Below are positions 10,123-19,216 of a stretch of 33,814 nucleotides of DNA, one piece after another. The notes under the pieces were generated by a model. The model made no database searches. It saw nothing but the letters and a program-made list of their open reading frames with translations, and had not been told where the DNA came from. Location of the stretch: contig NZ_CAJXJX010000011.1 of the NCBI RefSeq assembly GCF_913055775.1, forward strand, positions 1-33,814. Reading direction: 5' to 3'. Numbering within the stretch: the stretch's first letter is position 1; every line of letters begins with the position of its first letter. The DNA is from an uncultured Demequina sp. GTDB taxonomy: Bacteria > Actinomycetota > Actinomycetes > Actinomycetales > Demequinaceae. The translations under genes and the position numbers were made by a program.

Positions 10123-10571
10123 TCGACGTCAACAATGAGACGGACGCCCAGGTCGACGAGATCGAGTTCGCGGAGCTGGCGACGTACGTTCTGCGCGAGA
10201 TGCACGTCGCGGACGGCGCGGAGCTCGCGATCCTGTTCGTCGACGAGGCCGCGATGGAGCAGCTCCACATCCAGTGGATGGACGAGCCCGGACCCACCGA
10301 CGTGCTGTCCTTCCCCATGGACGAGCTGCGCCCCGGCACCGAGGACGCGCCCACTCCCGCGGGGCTCCTGGGCGACATCGTGGTGTGCCCCACGGTGGCG
10401 GCCCGGCAGGCGACGGCCGCCGGTCACACGGCGGAGGAGGAGATGCTGCTGCTCACGACGCACGGGATTCTCCACCTGCTCGGCTACGACCACGCCGAGC
10501 CTGACGAGGAGAAGGAGATGTTCGCGCTGCAGCGTCGTCTCCTGCTGACCTTCCTCGCGGACCGCGCGTAG
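10119..10571 (+). CDS. ybeY: Endoribonuclease YbeY (16S rRNA 3'-end maturation)
   Basis: A 150-residue single-domain metalloprotein. The zinc ligands are H115, H119 and H125 in HGILHLLGYDH, and the upstream PTDVLSFPMDE (59-69) is the other family signature. YbeY is an endoribonuclease involved in 16S rRNA 3' processing and ribosome quality control. The GTG start overlaps phoH by 4 nt (GTGA), so the two are probably translated together. Confidence 0.96.
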   Translation: MIDVNNETDAQVDEIEFAELATYVLREMHVADGAELAILFVDEAAMEQLHIQWMDEPGPTDVLSFPMDELRPGTEDAPTPAGLLGDIVVCPTVAARQATAAGHTAEEEMLLLTTHGILHLLGYDHAEPDEEKEMFALQRRLLLTFLADRA

Positions 10572-10578
10572 GGCCAGC

Positions 10579-11838
10579 GTGTCCGGCACCGTCATCGCGC
10601 TCCTGGCGCTCGGGGCGGCCTTCGGCGCGCTGGGGGCAGCCGCGCTGCACGCGGTGGTCGCGGCGCTCGAGCAACTCCCTCACGCCGAGGAGCGCAGGAT
10701 CGCCCAGCGACGCAGGCCGGACGGTCGCCCCACGTCCGCGGCGCGGCTCGCGGCGATCCCGACCCAGACCGACGAGGCTGCGTCGCTCGCGTACGCGATC
10801 CACGAGGCGTTCGCGATCGTCTGCCTGACTTTCCTCGTCGGAGACCTGGTGGTCGACGCCGAGTGGCCGCCGCTCGTGGTGGTTCTCGTGGCTGCCGGAC
10901 TCGCCGTGGTCCTCTCGCTGCTCGTGATCCGCGCCTTCCCGCGTCAGGTCGCGAGGCGCCACCCCCTCAACGCGCTCGGCGTTCTCGCTCCTGTCGCGTG
11001 GTTCATGATCCGGATCACGGCCCCGGTGCGCGCCGTGGTGCCCGCGCTGAAGATGCCGCCGCTCGCGGAGCCCGAGGACCTGGTCGAGCAGGCGCAGGAC
11101 GCGCTCGAGGAGGAGGACGCGGAGCTGTTGCGCTCGGTCGTCAGCCTGGGCGACACGCTGACGCGCGAGGTGATGGTGCCGCGCACGGACATGATCACCA
11201 TCGCGTCGGGAACCCCGGCGCGCAAGGCGATGGTCCTGTTCATGCGATCGGGCTTCTCGCGCGTCCCCGTGATCGGCGACGGCGTGGACGACACCGTGGG
11301 CGTCGTGTACCTCAAGGACGTCGTCAAGACCACGTGGGATGACGCTGCGGCGCTCGAGCACCCCGTCGACCAGTTCATGCGCGATCCGGAGTTCGTGCCC
11401 GAGTCCGTGCCGGTCGACGACCTGCTGCGGCGCATGCAGGACGAGGTCTTCCACATGGCGATCGTGGTGGACGAGTTCGGCGGCGTCGCGGGCCTCGTGA
11501 CGATCGAGGATGCGCTCGAGGAGATCGTGGGCGAGGTGGTCGACGAGCATGACCGCAGCGCGCCGGAGGTCGAGCGCGTGGGCCCCGATCGCTACCGCGT
11601 GCCTGCCCGGTACCCGCTCGACGAGCTCGGCGAGCTGTTCGACGTCGAGATCGACGAGGATGACGTCGAGACCGCGGCGGGCCTGCTCGCCAAGGCGCTG
11701 GGCAAGGTTCCCATCCCGGGCGCGCGTGCCAGCGCGCACGGGCTCGCGCTCGAGGCCGACAGGGTCGAGGGCCGGCGCCGTCGGCTCATCTCTGTGCTCG
11801 TGGAGGCGCTTCCCCAGGAGGAGGATGACGATGACTGA
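10579..11838 (+). CDS. Hemolysin C/CorC-type transporter-associated membrane protein (CNNM-like, CBS pair)
   Basis: A 419-residue protein. The N-terminal membrane part has hydrophobic segments at about 4-28, 76-93, 97-118 and 130-150. A tandem CBS pair (about 190-315) contains EVMVPRTDMI, SRVPVIG and the second-repeat FHMAIVVDEFGGVAGLVTIE. The C-terminal CorC_HlyC domain (about 335-412) has RYPLDELGELF. Family members are linked to magnesium or cobalt efflux and metal homeostasis; the substrate here cannot be read from the sequence. The GTG start is 7 nt after ybeY. The acidic tail ends EEDDDD and overlaps the era start by 8 nt. The ybeY-corC-era order is standard in actinobacteria. Confidence 0.92.
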   Translation: MSGTVIALLALGAAFGALGAAALHAVVAALEQLPHAEERRIAQRRRPDGRPTSAARLAAIPTQTDEAASLAYAIHEAFAIVCLTFLVGDLVVDAEWPPLVVVLVAAGLAVVLSLLVIRAFPRQVARRHPLNALGVLAPVAWFMIRITAPVRAVVPALKMPPLAEPEDLVEQAQDALEEEDAELLRSVVSLGDTLTREVMVPRTDMITIASGTPARKAMVLFMRSGFSRVPVIGDGVDDTVGVVYLKDVVKTTWDDAAALEHPVDQFMRDPEFVPESVPVDDLLRRMQDEVFHMAIVVDEFGGVAGLVTIEDALEEIVGEVVDEHDRSAPEVERVGPDRYRVPARYPLDELGELFDVEIDEDDVETAAGLLAKALGKVPIPGARASAHGLALEADRVEGRRRRLISVLVEALPQEEDDDD

Positions 11839-12736
11839 TACCACCCATCGCAGCGGATTCGCGTGCTTCGTGGGCAGGCCCAACGTGGGCAAGTCCACGC
11901 TCATGAACGCCTTGGTCGGGGAGAAGGTCGCGATCATGTCCTCGCGTCCGCAGACCACGCGGCGTGCCATCCGGGGCGTGCTCACGCGCGAGGACTCCCA
12001 GCTCGTCATCGTGGACACGCCCGGTCTGCACCGGCCACGCACTCTGCTCGGCGAGCGCCTCAACGACCTGGTGCGCGAGACCTTCTCGGAGGTCGACGTC
12101 ATCGGCTTCTGCCTGCCGGCCGACCAGAAGGTGGGCCCGGGGGACCAGTGGATCGCGCGCGAGCTCGCGGAGGCCAGGGCGCCTGTGGTGGCGATCGTCA
12201 CCAAGGTCGACAAGGTGCCGCGTGACAAGGTGGCCGAGCACCTGCTCGCGGTCTCCCAACTGGGGGAGTGGGCGGACATCGTGCCCGTGAGCTCGATCGA
12301 GGGAATCCAGATCGACACCCTCGTGGACGTGCTCACCAAGCATCTGCCTGAGGGGCCGGCGCTGTACCCCGAGGGAGAGGTGACGGACGAGCCCGAGGAG
12401 GTGCGCATCGGCGAGCTCATCCGCGAGGCGGCGCTCGAGGGCGTGCGCGACGAGCTGCCGCACTCGATCGCCGTCGTGATCGAGGAGCTGCTCGAGCCCG
12501 AGGATGAGATGGCGTCGAAGGACGTGCTCGAGATTCGTGCCCAGCTGTTCGTCGAGCGCGATTCGCAGAAGGGCATCATCATCGGCAAGGGAGGGGCGCG
12601 GCTCAAGGAGGTGGGCGCGACCGCCCGGGCGGGCATCGAGCGCCTGCTGGGCCGGCGCGTGTATCTCGACCTCCACGTCAAGGTCGCCAAGGACTGGCAG
12701 CGCGACCCCAAGCAGCTGGGCCGCCTGGGCTTCTGA
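11831..12736 (+). CDS. era: GTPase Era, 30S ribosomal subunit assembly
   Basis: A 301-residue product of normal length. The GTPase motifs are GRPNVGKS (15-22), DTPGLH (62-67) and TKVD (124-127); a C-terminal KH domain carries GIIIGKGGARLKEVG (around 248-262). Era binds the 3' end of 16S rRNA during 30S maturation. ATG 11831 is chosen because CAGGAGGAGG lies 6 nt upstream; ATG 11825, also in frame, abuts the ribosome binding site. The start overlaps the end of corC by 8 nt. This is the last gene of the hrcA operon. Confidence 0.97.
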   Translation: MTDTTHRSGFACFVGRPNVGKSTLMNALVGEKVAIMSSRPQTTRRAIRGVLTREDSQLVIVDTPGLHRPRTLLGERLNDLVRETFSEVDVIGFCLPADQKVGPGDQWIARELAEARAPVVAIVTKVDKVPRDKVAEHLLAVSQLGEWADIVPVSSIEGIQIDTLVDVLTKHLPEGPALYPEGEVTDEPEEVRIGELIREAALEGVRDELPHSIAVVIEELLEPEDEMASKDVLEIRAQLFVERDSQKGIIIGKGGARLKEVGATARAGIERLLGRRVYLDLHVKVAKDWQRDPKQLGRLGF

Positions 12737-12777
12737 CTCCCGCGAGGCCCGCCGGACCTCCGGACTCCCGCGAGGCC
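12735..12777 (+). repeat. 15-nt direct repeat just after era
   Basis: GACTCCCGCGAGGCC occurs at 12735-12749 (overlapping the era stop codon) and again at 12763-12777, a 28-nt period. No gene is seen here. Confidence 0.6.
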
Positions 12778-12810
12778 AGCCGGCCGCCGTCCCCGCGCGC
12801 ATTCCACTGA

Positions 12811-12868
12811 CGTTGCGCCGCATCCTGCGTGGATGTGGGCCGTAGGGGCGCAATCCACGCATGCAACG
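12811..12868. other. Foldable intergenic segment downstream of era
   Basis: TGCGTGGAT (12826-12834) pairs perfectly with ATCCACGCA (12853-12861), and CGTTGC (12811-12816) with GCAACG (12863-12868). A competing pairing joins TTGCGCC (12813-12819) to GGCGCAA (12847-12853). No ORF is found here. It may be part of the era 3' end or a structured RNA; there is no promoter to support a separate transcript. Confidence 0.3.
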
Positions 12869-12909
12869 CCCACCCATGGGTGAGGAGCGCACGGCCCGCG
12901 CCCACGAGA

Positions 12910-12941
12910 AAGCCCCGGCCTCCACGAGGAGACCGGGGCTT
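12910..12941. terminator. Hairpin terminator between era and the small membrane ORF
   Basis: AAGCCCCGG (12910-12918) and CCGGGGCTT (12933-12941) pair, extended inside by CTCC/GGAG around an ACGA loop with one mismatch. On the minus strand it is followed by TTTCTC, so it mainly ends the small gene at 12956-13102; it can also stop era transcription from the other side. Confidence 0.75.
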
Positions 12942-12955
12942 GCGGTGCGAGCGGA

Positions 12956-13102
12956 TCAGTACCCGATCGACGAGAACGTCTCGATGCTCTTGGCGAGCAG
13001 GTAGACGAAGGCGCCCGAGCTCACCATGATGATCGCGAGCGCGCCGGGGACGGCGTACCAGGGAAGGTCCTTGGTGGTCGTGGTGTCGTTCGTGGTGGTC
13101 AT
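12956..13102 (-). CDS. 48-residue single-span membrane protein of unknown function
   Basis: From ATG 13102 to TGA 12956 there are 49 codons. The ribosome binding site is strong: AAGGAG 7 nt before the ATG. The first 12 residues are Thr-rich and polar (MTTTNDTTTTKD), then LPWY leads into one membrane helix (about 17-37, AVPGALAIIMVSSGAFVYLL), and the tail is AKSIETFSSIGY. A terminator hairpin follows the stop and an operator-like palindrome plus a perfect TTGACA lie upstream, so it looks like a complete independently controlled gene. I do not recognise the family. The size resembles small subunits of membrane complexes, but no sequence link to known ones (CydX, KdpF, MetS) is seen. Confidence 0.75.
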   Translation of the reverse strand: MTTTNDTTTTKDLPWYAVPGALAIIMVSSGAFVYLLAKSIETFSSIGY

Positions 13103-13138
13103 TGCTTTCTCCTTGGTGATGCCGTGCTGCCGGTTGGC

Positions 13139-13164
13139 TGGTTAGTTGGTGTAGTAACTAACCA
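13139..13164 (-). promoter_or_regulatory. Palindromic operator in the promoter of the small membrane ORF
   Basis: TGGTTAGTT (13139-13147) and AACTAACCA (13156-13164) form a perfect 9+9 inverted repeat with an 8-nt spacer. A perfect -35 hexamer TTGACA lies on the minus strand at 13188-13183; the -10 region at an 18-nt spacing would fall on the edge of the palindrome. Size and symmetry fit a TetR- or MarR-like dimer site; no such regulator is encoded nearby. Confidence 0.6.
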
Positions 13165-13251
13165 ACCATGGTTCCGTTCCCCTGTCAAGAGAACTCCTGA
13201 CATCCGCCGCCGCACCGCCCTCTACCGCGCGCCGCCCACGCTGAGGGGAAC

Positions 13252-13281
13252 GTGACCCGCGCATCGGCCGTCCGCTATGGT
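13252..13281 (+). promoter_or_regulatory. Promoter of the leu leader and leuA
   Basis: GTGACC (13252-13257), an 18-nt spacer and TATGGT (13276-13281). The -10 ends 6 nt before the ATG of the leader peptide, so transcription probably starts at or next to that ATG. Confidence 0.55.
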
Positions 13282-13287
13282 GAACAC

Positions 13288-13332
13288 ATGCGTGCACGCT
13301 CGCTGCTCCTTCGCCGCCGCGACGAGGCCTAA
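13288..13332 (+). CDS. leu operon leader peptide (14 residues, three consecutive Leu codons)
   Basis: The short frame reads MRARSLLLRRRDEA. The three leucine codons CTG CTC CTT (13303-13311) are followed by three arginine codons. Leu-rich leader peptides before leuA are a known form of attenuation control in actinobacteria. It has no ribosome binding site and appears leaderless (TATGGT 6 nt upstream). Its coding sequence contains one arm of the RNA structure at 13317-13352. leuA follows 75 nt after its stop. Confidence 0.7.
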   Translation: MRARSLLLRRRDEA

Positions 13333-13368
13333 AGGCCGGCTCCTCGTCGCGGAGGCTGTCGCGCCGGC
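13317..13368 (+). promoter_or_regulatory. Candidate leuA attenuator with mutually exclusive hairpins
   Basis: Structure A: CCGCGACGAGG (13317-13327, inside the leader peptide) pairs with CCTCGTCGCGG (13342-13352), 11 bp. Structure B: GCCGGC (13335-13340) pairs with GCCGGC (13363-13368) around CCTC/GAGG (13342-13345 with 13352-13355). A and B share bases and cannot coexist. CCTCGTCG (13342-13349) can also pair, with one bulge, with CGACGAAGG (13388-13396) at the leuA ribosome binding site. Which form is the off state cannot be decided by eye; there is no U-tract after either hairpin. Confidence 0.6.
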
Positions 13369-13371
13369 TGA

Positions 13372-15150
<1,779 letters not shown>

Positions 15151-15157
15151 GGCCGAC

Positions 15158-15595
15158 GTGGGCGCCGGCATCGCCATCCGGCGCTACGGCCCTGGAGACG
15201 CCGATGCGGTGGTCGCCCTGTGGGAGACGTGCTTCCCTGACGACCCGCCCCGCAATGCGCCCCGGGCTGTCATCGCGCGCAAGGTCGACCGCGACCCCGA
15301 CCTGTTCTGGGTCGCGGTCGACTCTGCCGGAGACGTGGCCGGCGCAGTGCTCGCCGGCTACGACGGCTACCGCGGCTGGCTGTATCACCTCGCGGTCGCC
15401 CCCGACCGGCGTCGCGAGGGCATCGCCACGGCTCTGGTGGACGCGGCCGTCGAGGCGCTCTCTGGGCTGGGGTGCGTCAAGGTCAATCTGCAGGTGCGTG
15501 AGTCCAACGCGGCGGTAGTCGCGTTCTACGCGTCGCTCGGCTGGACCGAGGACGCGACCGTGTCGCTGGGGCGCACGCTGCGTGCGTTCGACTGA
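15158..15595 (+). CDS. GNAT family N-acetyltransferase (YpeA-like)
   Basis: A 145-residue single GNAT domain. The acetyl-CoA loop is VAPDRRREGIATALVDAA (motif A, about 82-99), followed by KVNLQVRESNAAVVAFYASLGW (about 109-130), typical of the YpeA branch with its Asn-Ala pair. The substrate is unknown; small-molecule or protein N-acetylation are both possible. GTG 15158 lies 7 nt after leuA, so the two are probably co-transcribed, and a strong terminator follows. Confidence 0.88.
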   Translation: MGAGIAIRRYGPGDADAVVALWETCFPDDPPRNAPRAVIARKVDRDPDLFWVAVDSAGDVAGAVLAGYDGYRGWLYHLAVAPDRRREGIATALVDAAVEALSGLGCVKVNLQVRESNAAVVAFYASLGWTEDATVSLGRTLRAFD

Positions 15596-15617
15596 GGCGA
15601 AGGCGCAGGAGACGGCA

Positions 15618-15646
15618 GAGGGGCGGTGCCGCAGGCACCGCCCCTC
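15618..15646 (+). terminator. Strong hairpin after the GNAT gene
   Basis: Perfect 13-bp stem GAGGGGCGGTGCC (15618-15630) with GGCACCGCCCCTC (15634-15646), GCA loop. No U-tract, as is common in high-GC actinobacteria. The segment from 15647 to the recO start holds only a small CCCCAC-TT-GTGGGG palindrome (15729-15742) and the recO promoter. Confidence 0.8.
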
Positions 15647-15825
15647 GGCGTGATCTCTCCCCCGATGAAACCACCCCGGCTCTTGGCCGTCGACTCTGAC
15701 GCTATTGCCGCCCGGTGACGCGCGGTATCCCCACTTGTGGGGGGTCAAGATGAACTTTCGGGGCCGGAATGCGCATTGAGGCGCCCCGAGGCGGCGAGGC
15801 GCACGGCCGTGCCGGGCGCGCGCGC

Positions 15826-15831
15826 GACAAT
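15826..15831 (+). promoter_or_regulatory. Leaderless-type -10 (GACAAT) for recO
   Basis: GACAAT ends 6 nt before the GTG at 15838. No ribosome binding site precedes that GTG. The same GACAATGG sequence at the same distance precedes dusB. Confidence 0.45.
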
Positions 15832-15837
15832 GGTCCG

Positions 15838-16584
15838 GTGCCCGTGTACCGAGACGATGCGATCGTGCTGCGCACCCACAAGCTGGGTGAGGCGGACCGC
15901 ATCGTCACGATGCTGACCAAGCGCCACGGCAAGGTGCGCGCGGTCGCCAAGGGTGTCCGGCGTACGTCGAGCAGACTGGGATCGCGCGTCGAGCCCTTCA
16001 TGCTGGTCGACGTCCAATTGTACGAAGGGCGCAACCTGGACGTCGTGAGCCAGGTCGAGACCAAGGAGCCTTACGCGCGCCGGATCGCGGAGGACTACGC
16101 GCTGTACACGGCGGCGACTGCGATGGTGGAGACGGCGGACAAGCTCGTCGACCACGAGAAGGAGCCGGCGTGGGATCAGTATCGGCTGCTGCACGGTGCC
16201 CTCGGGGCCCTCAGCCGGCGCGAGCACGATCCTGGCCTGGTTCTCGACAGCTTCCTCCTGAGATCGCTCGCGCTCGCGGGCTACGAGCCCAGCTTCGACG
16301 CGTGCGCGAGCTGTGGACGCGACGGGCCTCATCGGGCCTTCGTGGTAGCCGGGGGAGGAGCGGTGTGCGAGACGTGTCGCCCGCCCGGCGCGGCAGCGCC
16401 CGCGCCCGAGACCTTCTCGTTGCTCGAGGCCCTGCTCAGCGGCGACTGGTCCACCGCTGACGCTTCGGCTGACCGTCACCGGCGCGACGGTGCCGGGCTG
16501 ATCGCGGCGTACACGCAGTTCCACCTCGAGCGAAAGGTGCGGTCGCTGCCGCACGTGGACCGCGCCCAGCCCGGGACGGCGTGA
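15838..16584 (+). CDS. recO: DNA repair protein RecO
   Basis: From GTG 15838 the product is 248 residues and begins [20 protein letters not shown], the expected RecO N-terminus (OB fold, about 1-80). A helical domain follows and then a C4 zinc finger, CASCG about 155 residues in and CETC about 23 residues later. RecO loads RecA on gaps with RecR and anneals single strands. The frame is open to ATG 15769, but the extra 23 residues are Arg/Gly-rich and unlike the family. GACAAT 6 nt upstream supports a leaderless start at 15838. Confidence 0.94.
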   Translation: MPVYRDDAIVLRTHKLGEADRIVTMLTKRHGKVRAVAKGVRRTSSRLGSRVEPFMLVDVQLYEGRNLDVVSQVETKEPYARRIAEDYALYTAATAMVETADKLVDHEKEPAWDQYRLLHGALGALSRREHDPGLVLDSFLLRSLALAGYEPSFDACASCGRDGPHRAFVVAGGGAVCETCRPPGAAAPAPETFSLLEALLSGDWSTADASADRHRRDGAGLIAAYTQFHLERKVRSLPHVDRAQPGTA

Positions 16585-16593
16585 CTCCACCGT

Positions 16594-16599
16594 TAGGCT
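16594..16599 (+). promoter_or_regulatory. Leaderless-type -10 (TAGGCT) for uppS
   Basis: TAGGCT ends 7 nt before GTG 16607. No Shine-Dalgarno sequence in between. uppS may therefore be transcribed separately as well as with recO. Confidence 0.4.
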
Positions 16600-16606
16600 G
16601 GCGGTC

Positions 16607-17365
16607 GTGACCTTCGCCGAGCCTCCGTCCCACGCCGGGGGAGCGACTCCGCCCGCCCTGCCCGCATCAGCCGTTCCCGGGCATGTCGCCGTGGTGATGG
16701 ACGGCAACGGCCGGTGGGCCAAGCAGCGCGGGCTGCCGCGCACCGCGGGACACGAGCGCGGCGAGGCCGCCCTGCTCGACGTTGTCGCCGGCGCGATCGA
16801 GATAGGCGTGACCCACCTCAGCGCGTACGCCTTCAGCACGGAGAACTGGAAGCGCAGCCCGGACGAGGTGCGCTTCCTCATGGGCTTCAACCGCGACGTG
16901 ATCCGCCGCCGCCGGGACCAGATGGGCGAGTGGGGCGTGCGCGTCCGGTGGGCTGGGCGACGGCCCAAGCTGTGGAAGTCCGTGATCGACGAGCTCGAAC
17001 GCGCCGAAGAGATGACCGCCGGCAACGATGTGCTCACCCTGACGATGTGCGTCAACTATGGGGGACGCGCGGAGATCGCCGATGCGGCACGCGCCATTGC
17101 GATCAAGGCGGCGGCGGGGGAGCTGGACCCGTCGCGGGTGAACGAGAAGACCCTGGCGGCGCACCTCGATGAGCCGGACATGCCCGACGTCGACCTCTTC
17201 TGGCGCTCGAGCGGCGAGCAGCGCAGCTCCAACTTCCTGCCGTGGCAGGCGGCCTATGCCGAGTACGTGTTCAGCGACGTGCTGTGGCCCGACGTCGACC
17301 GCACCCACCTGTGGGCCGCGATCGAGGAGTACGCGCAGCGCAACCGGCGATTCGGATCGGCCTAG
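16607..17365 (+). CDS. uppS: Isoprenyl transferase (cis-prenyl diphosphate synthase) UppS
   Basis: A 252-residue cis-prenyltransferase that builds the polyprenyl diphosphate lipid carrier for cell wall synthesis. The catalytic aspartate is D32 in [13 protein letters not shown], and the family regions [20 protein letters not shown] and [15 protein letters not shown] are all present. Chain length (undecaprenyl or decaprenyl) cannot be decided from sequence. The GTG start is 22 nt after recO. Its stop codon TAG overlaps the stop of the convergent VTT gene as a shared CTAG. Confidence 0.96.
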   Translation: MTFAEPPSHAGGATPPALPASAVPGHVAVVMDGNGRWAKQRGLPRTAGHERGEAALLDVVAGAIEIGVTHLSAYAFSTENWKRSPDEVRFLMGFNRDVIRRRRDQMGEWGVRVRWAGRRPKLWKSVIDELERAEEMTAGNDVLTLTMCVNYGGRAEIADAARAIAIKAAAGELDPSRVNEKTLAAHLDEPDMPDVDLFWRSSGEQRSSNFLPWQAAYAEYVFSDVLWPDVDRTHLWAAIEEYAQRNRRFGSA

Positions 17366-17898
17366 GAGGCGTACGGGGACGTCGGGTCGGCCGCGACGGT
17401 AGGCGCGCGGCGCCTGCGCCATAGGTTGAGCCCCACCACCACGGCCGCGATCACGAGCACGCCCAGCACGAGGAGCCACGGCGACCTCAGCCACGCCTCC
17501 CACAGCGACAGAGCAATCGCCGTGTAGATGGTGGCCCACGCCAGGCAGCCGGGGATCATCGCCAGCGTGTACAGGTCGAATCGCATGCGCGTGTAGCCCG
17601 CGGTCGCGTTCACCATGGTCTGGAAGCCCACGGTGAAGAAGGACAGCGGTATCGCCACGTAGCCGCGTCGCTCGATGAACTCGCGTGCGCGCTCCATGCC
17701 GGGACCCGAGAAGCGTCGCGCGAGGCGAGCCCTCCGGCTGTGGCGCTCCTCGGCTCTGTCGGCCACCGCATCGGCCCCCGTGCGAGCCCAGCGCGCGAGC
17801 CAGTAGGTCGCCTGGGTGCGGAAGAAGACCACGCCGGTAAGGAAGGAGAACAGTCCCCACCAGGGGCCGTCGAAGATGAAGGACGGAACGCCGGGCAT
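17362..17898 (-). CDS. VTT/DedA-like integral membrane protein
   Basis: From ATG 17898 the product is 178 residues, with hydrophobic segments at about 12-32, 84-104, 118-140 and 148-168. The middle part ([20 protein letters not shown], then [19 protein letters not shown] and [17 protein letters not shown]) resembles the DedA/VTT domain region, proteins linked to lipid scrambling and membrane homeostasis. Assignment to this family is by pattern only. The start overlaps the zur stop as TGATG, so it is translated with the znu-zur operon. It ends in a CTAG shared with uppS. No ribosome binding site is needed for a coupled start. Confidence 0.7.
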   Translation of the reverse strand: MPGVPSFIFDGPWWGLFSFLTGVVFFRTQATYWLARWARTGADAVADRAEERHSRRARLARRFSGPGMERAREFIERRGYVAIPLSFFTVGFQTMVNATAGYTRMRFDLYTLAMIPGCLAWATIYTAIALSLWEAWLRSPWLLVLGVLVIAAVVVGLNLWRRRRAPTVAADPTSPYAS

Positions 17899-18317
17899 CA
17901 GTGGCCCTTCGCGGTGCAGGCCGCGCACACTCCCGTGATCTCGACGGTGTGGTCCATGCGAGCGAATCCGCGCTCGGTGGCGATGCGCGAGGCCCACTCC
18001 TCGAACTCGGGCACCTCGATGTCCTCCGCCTTGCCGCAGACGCGGCAGCGCAGGTGATGGTGGTGCTCGTCCACCGCTCCGCAGCGGCGGTAGAGGGTCT
18101 CGCCCGAGGACGTGACGACGGCGTCGACCTCGCCGGACTCGGCGAGGATCTGGAGCGATCGATAGACAGTGGCGAGCCCCACGGAGGAACCGTCGTGACG
18201 GAGGATGTCGTGCCACGACTGTGCCGACCGGAACTCATCGGTGCCGTCGAGCGCCTCGAGGATGGCGGCGCGCTGCTTGGTCATGCGTGGCGCGGGTGCG
18301 GCCTTGGCGTCCGTCAT
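17898..18317 (-). CDS. zur: Fur-family zinc uptake regulator Zur
   Basis: A 139-residue Fur-family repressor. The winged helix (about 10-75) contains SVGLATVYRSLQILAESGEV. The metal sites are visible: HHHHLRC (85-91), the structural-zinc pairs C91-x-x-C94 and C131-x-x-C134, and H123. The genome context (znuA, znuC, znuB in the same operon, and zinc-sparing ribosomal proteins nearby) makes it Zur rather than Fur. It binds zinc and represses at the boxes found at 21034-21048 and 22155-22169. ATG 18317 overlaps the znuB stop (ATGA), with GGAAGGAG upstream. Being last but one in the znu operon, it is probably autoregulated through the znuA promoter. Confidence 0.95.
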   Translation of the reverse strand: MTDAKAAPAPRMTKQRAAILEALDGTDEFRSAQSWHDILRHDGSSVGLATVYRSLQILAESGEVDAVVTSSGETLYRRCGAVDEHHHHLRCRVCGKAEDIEVPEFEEWASRIATERGFARMDHTVEITGVCAACTAKGH

Positions 18318-19216
18318 GCGGTGGCTCCTTCCGTCGGCTCGAGCGGCCGTTCTTCCGCCACAGCGTGGTCTCGCCTGCGGCGGCGGCTTCTCACGAGCCC
18401 AGCACTGGACGCTACCACGGCGTACAGCACGACCCCGAGGACGACGATCAGCGCGCCGGGCTGAAGGTCGTGGAACAGGGTGATGGCGACGCCGGCGACG
18501 CAGATCGCGACGCCCACCCCCATTGCCACGGCCATGGTGCGCGAGAACGAGCGCGTCACGATCTGGCTGACGGCGACAGGCAGGATCATGACGCCGCTGA
18601 CGAGCAGCACGCCCACCACGCGCATCGAGGCGGTGATGGTCACGGCCGCGAGGACCGCTACCACCATGTTGAGTGCACCCACGGGCAAGCCCACGGAGTG
18701 CGCAAACTCCTGGTCGTGGGTGACCGCGAAGAGCGACGCCCGCAGACCCACGCCGACCACCAGGATGGCGATCGACAGCGCGACGGTGACCCACACATCG
18801 GTCCAGCTCACCGTCGAGATGGAGCCGAAGAGGTAGCCCATGAGGTTGGCGTTCGACCCGCCCGCGGCGGAGATCAGCAGCACGCCCGTCGCGATGCCGC
18901 CGTAGAACATGATCGCCATGATGACGTCGGCGGCGGCGATGCCGCGGGCCCGCATGCGCTCGATCACCACGGCGCCCACGATCGCGAAGACGATCGCGCC
19001 CGGGATCGCGAGAGCATCCTGCTGGGCGAGGTCCGCCCACGACCCGGCCAGCCACCCCGCTGCGACTCCGGCGAGAGCCACGTGGCCGATCCCGTCTCCC
19101 AGGAGCGACATCCGACGCTGCACCAGGTAGGTGCCCACCACCGGCGCCGTCGCGCCCACGAGGATCGCCACGATCATCATGCGCTGGACCAGGGGATCGG
19201 TGAGCAGGTCGATCAT
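18314..19216 (-). CDS. znuB: Zinc ABC transporter permease ZnuB
   Basis: A 300-residue ABC-3 family permease with about eight or nine hydrophobic segments. It begins MIDLLTDPLVQRMMIVAILV and contains the family-typical QRRMSLLGDGIGHVALAG near the N-terminus. It forms the membrane channel of the zinc importer. ATG 19216 overlaps the znuC stop as ATGA and has GGGAGGTG upstream; an ATG at 19231 in the same frame is unlikely. Confidence 0.95.
   Translation of the reverse strand: MIDLLTDPLVQRMMIVAILVGATAPVVGTYLVQRRMSLLGDGIGHVALAGVAAGWLAGSWADLAQQDALAIPGAIVFAIVGAVVIERMRARGIAAADVIMAIMFYGGIATGVLLISAAGGSNANLMGYLFGSISTVSWTDVWVTVALSIAILVVGVGLRASLFAVTHDQEFAHSVGLPVGALNMVVAVLAAVTITASMRVVGVLLVSGVMILPVAVSQIVTRSFSRTMAVAMGVGVAICVAGVAITLFHDLQPGALIVVLGVVLYAVVASSAGLVRSRRRRRDHAVAEERPLEPTEGATA

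Noticed and set aside
10453-12873. An 806-codon open frame on the minus strand opposite ybeY-corC-era
   Set aside because: It mirrors three well-supported plus-strand genes. Its composition (Arg/His/Asp-rich, no domain) is typical of an antisense frame in high-GC DNA.
12956-13102. Small membrane ORF as a known small subunit (MetS, CydX, KdpF)
   Set aside because: No shared motif beyond one hydrophobic helix, and no cognate large subunit is nearby.
15769-15837. Upstream ATG extension of recO
   Set aside because: The added 23 residues do not resemble RecO, and a GACAAT element at 6 nt from GTG 15838 supports the shorter form.
17362-18216. A longer 284-residue form of the VTT protein
   Set aside because: The extra N-terminal part is Arg-rich, overlaps zur in another frame, and the TGATG junction marks ATG 17898.
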